Shown in pieces: positions 1 to 9,388 of a DNA stretch of 64,000 nt (positions are counted from its first letter, which is position 1; every line of letters starts with the position of its first letter). Made by a program: the position numbers and the translations under genes. Under the pieces are notes generated by a model. That model did no database searches and was not told the DNA's origin. It saw only the letters and a list, made by a program, of their open reading frames with translations. Source of the DNA: Agaricus subrufescens (lineage: Eukaryota; Basidiomycota; Agaricomycetes; Agaricales; Agaricaceae); contig CM057057.1 of assembly GCA_029945375.1 (NCBI GenBank), forward strand, positions 2,976,001 to 3,040,000, read 5' to 3'.

Positions 1-1150
1 TAAATGGTAGAGGCGTGAGAACATGCGAGTCCATATACTTGGCTAGCTTGGCAGTCTGTCAATGTCATCAGCCCCACTCCAGGCTTTACTAGATTCGGTC
101 CGAACCTTGGACACTGTTTCGGCCCAGCCGTCGATCTGCCACAGCTGCTCGCGTTTTTCCCGCCGCTCGTGGAAGCTCCTGCAGTGCGCCCGGGTCAGAC
201 CGCGAATCATTCTGGGAGTAGACCTACGGGTATTGCCACATGTGGTGCACCTGGTGCAGCCGCCCGACCTGCGAGAACCACGCACCGACAGGCACGATGA
301 ACTTCCTGCGAGCCTCGATCCCTCTTCGCCTGAGCAGCGTTAACGTACACGCCCGTCTAGTCTAGTGTAACATACCAAATGTTCTCCCATTCCAGCAGTG
401 CCCCTGGCAGGAGCTGATAAGTCCTCATCTCAAACAATCCGCCCTGAGCATGAGGAGGCGCAGTGGGAAAGAAGGCGAATTCCTGGTTAAGCTGTGTGAC
501 ACGTGAGTTTAGGTATGGGAGAATGGCGCGGTAGGCGTCAATATGCTAGTTGTTTCACAAGTCAACCAGCGAATAGTCGGACAAAACCGTTCCAGTGCTT
601 ACTTCCGATGTTCGGATGATCTGAGTAGCCTTGTCGAACCCAGCATAGTTTTCGTATTCGAGAATATGGAGGAAGCTGTCCAGTTCGCCGATGGCTGTTT
701 CCCAGCTGCCGGACAGTTTTACTTGCAGACGCGAGTCAGCAAGAAGTCCTTTGTAATAGGTCTCTCTGGAGCGAAGAGAACCATAAGGACAGGGGGAGTA
801 GGCTTCCAACTGAGATACTCACGCAGCCTTCTTGTACTCCTCAATCCTATCCGGCTTCACACGATGGGCTAGAAACGGGTGTCATACCCCCTCCTGGCTG
901 AAAGCGCAGTCATACGCACTCTCGAATGCGTGAATGTATTTTCCTCTACCAACCAGCTTCGAGTGTTGCTGGGTTTCGATTTCGCCAACCCTTTTTGCCT
1001 CGGGTGAGCCATGCAGTAGCGACTGCAAGACGAGCGTCAATCAATGAACGAGAGTGCCACACCCTGACTGACTTGCACCGATATTGACCTCTTTGTGAGG
1101 GACGTAGCAGAGGCTGAAGAAACAGTACGGCGAGCCACAGTACTGAGCAT
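1..1150 (-). CDS. NIPSNAP-family mitochondrial protein (3' end beyond window)
   Basis: Exons read from the ATG at 1148-1150. The first begins MLSTVARRTVSSASATS, rich in Arg and Ser with no acid, like a mitochondrial presequence. The second carries SLLHGSPEAK and RGKYIHAFE, followed by THRVKPDRIEEYKKAA, then ETYYKGLLADSRLQVKLSG and ELDSFLHILEYENYAGFDK. A second half-domain follows with GGLFEMRTYQLLPGALLEWE, VGAWFSQVGRLHQVHHMW and the terminal exon KLAKYMDSHVLTPLP. Two ferredoxin-like halves and the VHHxW signature are diagnostic of NIPSNAP proteins, which are mitochondrial and linked in animals to mitophagy signalling; the fungal role is not established. At least five short introns are visible. 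The C-terminus runs off position 1. The start codon lies only about 80 bp after the stop of the upstream same-strand gene. Confidence 0.85.
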
Positions 1151-1229
1151 ATTCGCTGGTAAGAAGAGAAGGACAACGGGTAGAAGGTCGACGGTCCAAA
1201 TACAACTGCTAATGTGACGTAATCCTTCA

Positions 1230-2986
1230 TTACTCCGCCCATCGTTCTCGTAGCCACATCTCGTGAATTGCCCATCCCCATGCAGCATCCCCCTCCAGCC
1301 ACACTCGCGCCTTTCTGCCCAATGCTCTATTCAGTGCGAATGCGCACTCTAGCAACACACCGCCCTCGGCCACGGAGCAGGACGCCCCACTCGTCGTCTG
1401 GTGCTGTGGCACACACATCAGGCGTTTCCCGGAACCAATGTAACCTTCACCTACCCAATGTTCCCCGTCCGCAGAAGTTTCTAGGCGACTATTACTCAGG
1501 ATAGCTTTGTTCGATGGGTCAACCAATAGGGCAAGCTCAAGATCTTTATCTCCGAAATCGACTTTCATCCAGTCCAAAGCGATCCAATCTCCCTTCACAG
1601 CGTCTAACCAATGTGTTCAGTATAACGCACGCGGTGCCTGTCAAACATATCTCACCGCCCAAACTCCGGAAACTAGTCGCCGGATCAGCATCGACTGCAA
1701 ACGAAAGTGAAAATTGAACGTAATGCTCTTTCACGTCAGAGCTGAGTGTATCAAGCTGGTTAACGGCATGCGCAACCAGTTCAGAGGCAGAAGCCACTGT
1801 ATTGTTGAGCAAGTCCGGTAGTAATCTGATATTGGTCTCCACTGTACAAGGGAACGAGATGCAAGCGGCTCGTCTAGTCGGGTATTCGGCCGAAGGCGGT
1901 GGCGTCGGCAAGGAGACATAGGGGGTATTCTTGGAGGAAGGATTGTGGGTGAACATGTGGACAAGAGAATCGAGCATGAAACCTGCGTCAATCTTGCGAG
2001 ACGATTAGGGCTTGACTCTGAACATCCGAACTAGATCTTACAATGTGTCGTTTGTTGCGTTCTTCCCCAACAACTCCTACAGTAAATGGAGTACCTCCCC
2101 CTAGCTCGTGATTCTGGTCGAACCAAAGTTCAGGTAGTCTGTTAGATAGGATCGTAAAGTAATTATCCGCCATCTTCAAAATGTCGTCTGTGGCATTGAC
2201 AGCGTGAAGAAGGTTCAGAAAATCTTGGACTTGAGAACGTTCCACCATGGTTCCATAGCCGAGCCATGCAAAGAGCGTATGAATGGATGAGCTGGTCCTG
2301 ATAGTACTAAGTGTCGAATAGAGCATCTCATGTACCGGAAGCAAATGTATTGCGGTCTTCTGTAATTCTGCCATCCTTGCGCCCATAGCGCGAATGATAG
2401 CTGGTTGAATGAAATAATCATCATCCTAGGTAACGGATGAGTGCTGGTCCGAAGAGTAAGTCGAGTAAATCGGACCTGTATAAAACAATACCGAGTAGTT
2501 GCCTGCGCACAGGCAAGAAAGCGAGCCTGAAAATAAACATTGTCCGGTGAGTTGTATATTCGCAGCATGTGGCTGGGACATTGAGCTTCTGCAAAATCCT
2601 GACCCAAGTCAGCCGATGATATAATATCTTGAACGGTCTACTAAACCAACCTCATGAGTCAGAGGTAGGGGATTATTGTTCCAGACGAAGACTTGTGCAA
2701 GTGTATCTTGTAGAGAACTACACATTACCCTCACTAGCTGGATCACATTTGGCAGACGAGACCAGTTAAGTATTACAGCAGTGGTATTCGGAGAATCCTG
2801 CAGTCTCAAGTCAGGTTTTCGATAGTGGACTTGACCACCTGGAGGCGAGTAAGTTCCTCTCCAGTAAGATTTAGCGTCGATTTCCGGGGCATGAGAGGGA
2901 ATAGCGCGTTTGGTGTCGATAGCATAATAAGCAAGAAGCGAGGTCAAGACACAAAAATAAAGCAATTTTCCAAAGGAACTGCGCAT
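1230..2986 (-). CDS. Putative glycosyltransferase-like type II membrane protein
   Basis: The chosen start at 2984-2986 gives MRSSFGKLLYFCVLTSLLAYY, a short basic head followed by one hydrophobic segment, fitting a Golgi signal anchor. The next part reads TTAVILNWSRLPNVIQLV and AQVFVWNNNPLPLTHE, a pattern of nucleotide-sugar transferase folds. After an intron comes RYCFIQ joined to DDDYFIQPAIIRAM; the DDD triplet is a plausible metal-binding motif of a GT-A enzyme. The distal exons (KGDWIALDWMKVDFGDKDLEL, DGEHWVGEGYIGSGKRL) look like a beta-rich C-terminal domain. About five introns are inferred. I do not recognise a characterised orthologue, so donor sugar and acceptor are unknown. Glycosyltransferase fold is inference from the anchor, the ILNW strand and the DDD motif. 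Confidence 0.65.
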
Positions 2987-3201
2987 AGGGGTAGCGCGGG
3001 AAGCAACCGAGGCACTAAGGATCAAACTGTGACAGGGATTGCCTGATGGTATACAATTGAAGAACATGTAAAACAATATGTGGATAGGTACTTGATACAA
3101 CACATTCAATCCATTCTAGCCTTGAGTTTACGGGTAATTACTTGATCCTTCGTACTGGGCAACACCGTTAGTAGAGAAGCAAGAGGTGAAGATTTAAGTC
3201 C

Positions 3202-3933
3202 TCACATAACATGTACAACCGCGCCCCAACCTGAGTAGGCATCGCGATCCACCGCGTTTAACAAGGTTTGTGATATCGTCTCGAAAAGGTCCTCTGGGCC
3301 CAAATCTGGCTCCCATAGACCTTCTGCCACACCAAATAACTTCGAACTTGCCGTCCCCGCTACCACAAAGTCCTTTGCAAAGTTGATGCAGCCGATGAGA
3401 TCTGTCGCAGCAATAAAGGGTTTAATCCCTCCGGTCGGCGTTTTGGAGATGCCAGCAACGACGGGTTCGATGAAATACGGTCCGAATCGATGCTCGTACA
3501 ACGTAGATGACACAAGATGTGTGAATGCTTCTGGTTCAATCTCACGCTCTTCCTTGATAGTGTACATGTTGACCCGGAGACGAAATCGCTCCCGTCTGGT
3601 TCGTAGAATCAGTATGTTCCCGATTGTTGAGTAGAGTAACGTACAATGTTGCAACATCGGTAGCCAGGCCAGGCAATCCGATGTAAATGCGATCCGTTAC
3701 AGGGAAAACCTTGGTTAATGATTATTGACGAGATATGAAGTCGGAACGAGGACAAGCCATACTCTTTGGAAATTGGGTGAGATGCCGAGCATCTGATTTC
3801 CCAGTCGCAAATCGGAGGCAATGGCGACGCAATCTTTGCCCACCATGGCTATGACGGAGCCACCGTTATATTCCATAATCGACTAGGTATGGGATGAGTA
3901 CATGCACCAGCTCTAGAAGGATAGGCTTACCAT
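3202..3933 (-). CDS. PUP3: 20S proteasome subunit beta-3
   Basis: Non-catalytic beta-type subunit of the 20S core. The C-terminal exon contains KPFIAATDLIGC, GTASSKLFGVAEGLWEPDL, ETISQTLLNAVDRDA and SGWGAVVHV, all hallmark PSMB3/Pup3 sequence. The N-terminal exon encodes SIMEYNGGSVIAMVGKDCVA and ASDLRLG. Family members begin MSIM.YNGG with no propeptide; to obtain that here the initiator ATG at 3931-3933 must be an exon by itself, followed by a 48 nt intron (3883-3930, GTAAGC...CTAG) and then TCG ATT ATG GAA. Other introns interrupt the middle of the gene. It is divergent from MOCS1, with about 160 bp between the start codons. Confidence 0.9.
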
Positions 3934-3965
3934 GTTGAAAGAAGTAAGTAGATGGTAAGGAAAGC

Positions 3966-3994
3966 GATATGACGCGTCGAATATGACGCGTCGT
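3966..3994. promoter_or_regulatory. Tandem ACGCGT boxes in the PUP3/MOCS1 shared promoter
   Basis: The 12-mer TATGACGCGTCG occurs at 3968-3979 and again at 3982-3993, so two ACGCGT palindromes sit 14 bp apart. ACGCGT is the MCB core bound by MBF-type cell-cycle factors in ascomycete yeasts. They lie about 35-60 bp upstream of the PUP3 start and about 100 bp upstream of the MOCS1 start. Function here is inference only. Confidence 0.35.
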
Positions 3995-4093
3995 TTGTCA
4001 CATCAGTCACGACGTCACAGGATACGATTGACTGCATCGCAGTGTGGGCTTCCCCGTAAGTCATGGGTGCTTTGTTTTATCCCTGGAGTCCCT

Positions 4094-6165
4094 ATGTTCG
4101 CCAGACTGCTCGTCAATAGGCTGCCCCGTGTGCGGTTCCAGTCTTCTTTGGCCCATTCCCGCGCAAAAGTAAGCTTGCTCAACACCCCTTCTGCAAAGAC
4201 TTCATCAACAAGTAACAGGAACGAATCAATACTATTGATTCAACCAGACCATTCACAGGCCAATTCATAGATACTTTCAACAGGAAGCATACTTATCTCC
4301 GCATATCGCTTACTGAGAGGTGCAACTTACGATGTAAGTATCGTGTAGCCAAGCCACCAAGCCTCCTTTACGACTCGTTCATCTAGGTTTTTATTGCATG
4401 CCTAGTGAAGGCATAGAACTTTCACCTCCGGAACATCTCTTGACCAACCAAGAAATATTACGACTTGCAACACTCTTCGTGAAGAGCGGAATCACTAAGA
4501 TTCGCTTAACGGGTGGAGAACCTACCGTCCGCAAGGACTTGTTACAGCTGATGGGTATGCTGGAACTAGAGGTCGACATTTCCCGCTACTCAAAGTCTTG
4601 TCAGGAGGGCTGAATCAACTCAGGCAAGACGGTCTCACGTCCCTAGGTATGACGACCAACGGGATTGCATTACACCGACGACTACCGCAGATGGTCGAGA
4701 GCGGGCTAAGCCACCTCAACCTCAGTCTGGATACTCTTGATCCCTTCAAATTTGAGATTATCACCCGCCGCCGGGGCCATGATGCTGTTATGAAGGCGCT
4801 TAACGCCGCTCTCAGCTTACCAACACTCACAGTCAAACTGAACGTGGTCGTAATCAAGGGTTTGAATGACTCCGAAGTCCTCGACTTTGTCAAGCTTACC
4901 GAAAATAGACCCGTATCTGTCCGATTTATTGAATTTATGCCCTTCACCGGTCAGTCCCTCTCTTGTGCCTATTGAAAGTGATCCGACAAATCGCCACAGG
5001 GAATAAGTGGGACAAGAAAAAAATGGTTCCGTCTACTGAGCTTCTGGAGCGTATCAAAGCCCACTACCCGGACGTAACGCGTGGTTCAGACGAGATGAAT
5101 GACACCGCGCGCTCATGGTATATACCCAGTCATCAAGGTAGTTTCGGATTTATTAGCAGCATGTCAGATCACTTCTGTGGCACATGCAATCGACTTCGAC
5201 TTACTGCGGATGGGCAGATCAAAGTAAGTCGACCAAATGCTCGTCCTGATCAATGTTTACACCCTTGTAGGTGTGCCTCTTTGATCCCAAGGAAATTTCG
5301 TTACGCGATGTGATGCGATCGGGTGCTTCCGACGATGAGCTACTTCAAGTCATCCACCAAGCGGTAGTTGGCAAGAAGGCGAAGCATGCGGGCATGGATT
5401 TTATCGACGTGACTACAAATCGACCCATGATACTTATAGGTGGATAATGCTCCTCAACTTTAATCTATATACAATTTATGCAAGCCTGATACCTTCTCTC
5501 GCTGCTCAGGTCACCGTCTTGTGCCTCGAGTCCGACACTTTACACATGATCTAAGCGCTTTATCTTCGGCGACTTTTTTGCCCAACCAGCGGCGCGCATA
5601 TAGCTCTGCAGCTAAGCTATCACACCTTGATGCTCATGGCAGAGCTTCTATGGTAGATGTATCTGACAAGGTGCCTTCTAAGCGAACTGCCATCGCAAAG
5701 GGACGTATCTATATAACCAAATCCGCATACGAACTTGTCACGTCAACATACCCGGAAAGTGCTCAGTTGAGCGAGGCTATGGAAAAAGCAAAAAGAAAGG
5801 GCGATGTCTTGACCACTGCCCAGATAGCGGGCATCATGGGGGCCAAACGAACTGCGGAACTCGTGCCCCTATGTCATCCGTTGTCCTTGTCAAAAGTTGA
5901 TGTTGAGCTTATTCCAGAAAAAAGTCTTCAAGTTGGCGCAGATCCCGTTGACAGAAAACACAACTACAGTATTGTTTGTACGGCAACTGTGACCTGCGAA
6001 GGGAAGACAGGCGTAGAGATGGAAGCCTTGACTGCTGTATCTGTCAGTTTGTTGACTGTCTGGGATATGCTCAAAGCCGTTGCTGGGAAGGAGATGGAAA
6101 TTGGAGAAATCATTGTTAGCGAAAAAAGTGGTGGAAGAAGTGGTGAATTTAGTAGAGTACAGTGA
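4094..6165 (+). CDS. MOCS1: Molybdenum cofactor biosynthesis protein, fused MoaA-MoaC
   Basis: Catalyses the first Moco step, GTP to cyclic pyranopterin monophosphate. The start at 4094 gives [17 protein letters not shown], a mitochondrial-type leader. An intron at 4169-4218 leads to [18 protein letters not shown]. The radical-SAM cluster CNLRCFYC (CxxxCxxC) is rebuilt across a second intron. Then come [41 protein letters not shown] and the second cluster region [17 protein letters not shown]. The MoaA half ends NRPMILIG, and splicing of the intron 5440-5509 joins it to a linker and a MoaC domain: [50 protein letters not shown] and [20 protein letters not shown]. The order is the same as human MOCS1AB and Aspergillus cnxABC. 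Retention of the last intron would end the protein ILIGG (see findings). Confidence 0.92.
5440..5509 (+). other. Intron whose retention ends MoaA in Gly-Gly
   Basis: Exon sequence ATA CTT ATA G is followed by the donor GTGGAT at 5440; the acceptor is CTCAG at 5505-5509. Spliced, the frame runs [11 protein letters not shown] into the MoaC half. Unspliced, the frame reads ILIGG then TAA at 5445-5447. MoaA and MOCS1A proteins require a C-terminal Gly-Gly for activity. Confidence 0.6.
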
Positions 6166-7311
6166 GATTTACGTTCTCATTGTAACATTTTAGAGCATCG
6201 TTCCCTGAGATTTTATTGAGCTGCCAATTACTTATGGGTGTTGATACCAAATCGACATGGTATGGTACAATTCGAATCGCCTATTGACCCTGGCCTACCT
6301 TATCAGCTGATCAAAACAAGAGTAAGGTTCTTCTATACGGAACCCGATTCTACCCAGCAACAACTACTTCGTGACAAAGGTTAATAAGTTGTTCTGGACC
6401 TCCTTGTCGACTAATCGCGCCACTTCCTTTCCCTGAGACACATGAAGTACCCATTGAGCAATCAGTCAGCGATGTGAAGGACGACTCGATACACGGACCT
6501 TGTCTAATTTGACGATTGTCGGGATAGCGCGAAGGTGCCAAGGTTCTTTGCGAAAAGGGTTATGTTCTGCTTTCCATCTTACAACGAGGTACATCAGTAC
6601 TAGAGTATTAATTCGGTTATCTTATCCGAAACTCACTGAGGTCTATCCCCAACATATATTATCAGAGCATCGGGCTGGCGAGAACCGTCAAAGGCGTTCC
6701 TGACTAGCTGTTCGACGTCCCTACAATCCTGATGGTGCAACCTCCTTCGTTAATACGTCAGGGTATTGTTGAAGTGCTAGAGTCCGTACCGGACACCACA
6801 TTTCACCTTGTACCGGTGAAGAGTAAAATACTAGGTACTGCTCGGGTACATTCAAGAGTGCATGAGGGCCTATGGATCCAGGGTCCGCGATGTTTAGCAT
6901 GTTGGTGGAAGTTGTTACTTGTGGGGTACTTGTGGGGCTATAGGTGGGCAAAGTATGACGTTAGATAAATTATATCGTGATCATTTGATCACGGAACAAA
7001 ATCGCTCGCGTTTAAGCCTCCAGAATATTTTCCACCAGCATAATAAGCTTGTACTCTAATGGTTACAATCAAAGATTATACGATGAATATACAGTAGGCA
7101 AGAGTGACCAGGAGACCTAGTACAAAGAGTAATGGCAGAAGTAAGGCACATCACCAGTGATGGAAACGAATGAAGTCAAATTATGAGACTCGGCTACCAG
7201 CGAGTCCCGGTTCCAAGCAATTAATAAATCTATTTGAGGGCATGATATATGGCGTGGTCGGTACGTGATATTTGCGGCCCGCATTCAAAGCTTCATCCAT
7301 ACCAGACGGGG
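6166..7311. other. Gene-poor interval of about 1.1 kb
   Basis: This lies between the MOCS1 stop and the stop of the secreted-protein gene on the other strand. All open frames are short, lack credible splice-linked partners and show no family I recognise. The interval is AT-rich around 6960-7170 and probably holds the two 3' untranslated regions. Nothing further can be supported. Confidence 0.5.
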
Positions 7312-8930
7312 CTAATTGTGGTAAGACCCGTAACTGCCGGAAGAACCGCCTGAGTGTGGCGGGGCATTGTAGGAACTGCTGACTGTGGTCCAAGGTTGAG
7401 CTGAAGCATATGTATTCCTGTCATTACTGTTTCCAGGGGTGAGGCCCCACTTCGATTTACACTGCGGATCCACGGTCAATTTGGTATCAAGGTGGGGAAC
7501 GACATGTAGCAATGTACCTTGCCAAGGCATTCAGAGAGTCCTGTCTCTCTCACGGCCTGCGTCTCTGTGGCGGTGGCGGTGGCTGTTGTGGTAGCAGTAG
7601 CAGTAGAAAGGTATGTTACTGTTTGCAAATATGTCCGATTGTCAGTCACAGTTGAAGTGAGTGTATTGACGACAGTCTTAGTCTGTTAAAGGAGGTGAAT
7701 TATTTGATTCAGGTTAAAGAAAATATATGTCAAACTTACGTTGTCTTGAGTCTGGGTCGATACCCAGGTCTTGACATAAGTGGTGGGCTGAATCATCGTA
7801 CTAACTGCGGTGACAGTCATAAAGTCTGTCATGGTCTTCGTCTTGGTAGCCGTCTGAAGGTAGGTAACTTTGTCGGTCACAACCGAAGTCGCTGTTTCAA
7901 TCATAGTCTTGGTCTATGAATCTGTGAGTTTTACAATCCCATATCGTTTGCATAAATTCTCACATTATCGATAACTTTGGTGACATCGTATGTCTTGACA
8001 TAGGTAGTCGGCTTGATGACGGTGCTGACATCGGTCTTGGTGACAGTGGCAGTATCAGTCTGCTTGACAGTTTGTATTGCGGTGTCGGTCTTAGTGTTTG
8101 TGCGAGTGTAGGTATTTGTTAAGATCTTGGTCTCTGTTGCAGTCAAGGTGTGGTCAATTTTTTTGGTCCTGTCGATGACCTGGGTGGAGACCCAAACACG
8201 GGTTGTTGGCACCGTTTCAACAGACGTGTAAATTTGAGTAGCGGTCAGAGTATCAGTCTTGACTTTGGTCGCTGTCTCGAATTTCGTGACGGTAGAAGCG
8301 ACTGTCTGAGTCTTATATTTATCATGTTAGCCAAGCCGATGACAAGTGGGTGGAAAATAACTTACCCGAGTGACATAGTCTGTAACTGTGACTACTTGAC
8401 CACCATAGTTGCTGTCGCAGTAGCCGTAGCTCGGCCCTCTAGAGCCAAATATAAGGAGGAGCCGAAGTGATACTCAGGAGTAGTACTCACTGGTTAATAA
8501 TGATTGTCGCATAACAGCTTTGAGATTCGGGTTTGTACTACACAATCGAGTGTTGTCAATATTGTAGCCAAAAATAGATAATAGTCAGTCAAACGCTTAC
8601 CCAGGATAGCGGTGCGCAAGTTCCGTCTGCTTGCTTCTGATATCCATAGCCACACTGCAAATGCTTGTAACCGCCGCTAGTCATACTGTTGTAGGGCATG
8701 TATTGATAAAAATCCTGTCCGGGTGCGGGTGGCGCAGTATATTGGGCTGCTGCGGCTCCATCGCTAGATTGCGCGTTGACAGAAGAAGCTGTCGCTTCAG
8801 GCGGTGTCGGTGTCGTGGCGTATTGAGTAGAAGAAGAGGCACCGGTCGCAATTGGGACAGAAGAAAGTCCATTGACGATCTGAGCAGTAGTCACGCCGGC
8901 GAGTGAGAGACCAATAAAAATTGACTTCAT
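7312..8930 (-). CDS. Secreted Thr/Val-rich repeat protein
   Basis: The start at 8928-8930 gives MKSIFIGLSLAGVTTAQIV, a clear signal peptide with a cleavage-like TTA-Q. A Ser/Thr/Ala/Pro-rich stretch follows, then YMPYNSMTSGGYKHLQCGYG and YQKQADGTCAPLSW, a short conserved-looking Cys pair. The middle exons are almost pure Thr/Val/Lys/Asp (for example TVKQTDTATVTKTDVSTVIK) and look O-glycosylated. Two exons end in closely similar modules, STVIKPTTYVKT..VIDN and STMIQPTTYVKT..TQDN. The tail reads PHSGGSSGSYGSYHN and then a stop. At least five introns are present. A cell-wall or matrix protein is inferred; no enzyme domain is visible and no GPI signal is obvious at the end. Confidence 0.7.
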
Positions 8931-9388
8931 GATGTGAACGAAAGTGAATTATAGAAAGAGAAACTTGGAAGCTTGAAAAGCGGTCTACGCCTGCGCAAGG
9001 TTTGCTTAACCTGCAAAAAATGAGTAGCAAGCCGACATTTGAATATGTCTGATAAGACTTGTGAAGCAAGCGCTCAATCCAAACTCACCACGAAAAAAAG
9101 TAAGAAAATCGAAGAACGAAATGAAGGCACGAGCAAAAAACGAATAGCGAAGACGGAAAAAAAGTACCTCAGAGGAAGTATTTAAATACCCGAGATTGAT
9201 CGGTGTTCGTTCCATGACCAGTACCATCATCTCAGTTGGTGGGTGTTACAGTAGCGATCAAAGCAACGAGTACGGTCTCCAGGGGCCTCATATGTTTGCT
9301 GTCATCCAATTGGGTCGCCATTTACTTAGCCTTCACAACATCCCCATCTAACAGTTCTATTAAGCACAAGGATCAACTCTAATTAAGA
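8931..9388. other. Intergenic: AGC1 3' end and secreted-gene promoter
   Basis: 458 bp between two same-strand genes. It contains purine-rich runs at about 9090-9165 and a 12 bp perfect palindrome GTATTTAAATAC at 9178-9189 that could act as a TATA-like element for the secreted-protein gene, although it lies about 250 bp before the start codon. No coding sequence is supported. Confidence 0.4.

Noticed and set aside
6350..6968. Short open frames on both strands after MOCS1
   Set aside because: No frame-compatible splice partners, no family resemblance, mutually overlapping; regarded as chance.
9006..9230. Minus-strand Phe-rich open frame upstream of the secreted-protein gene
   Set aside because: Phe/Ser-rich low-complexity translation of an A-rich promoter strand, no domain, lies in the expected promoter.
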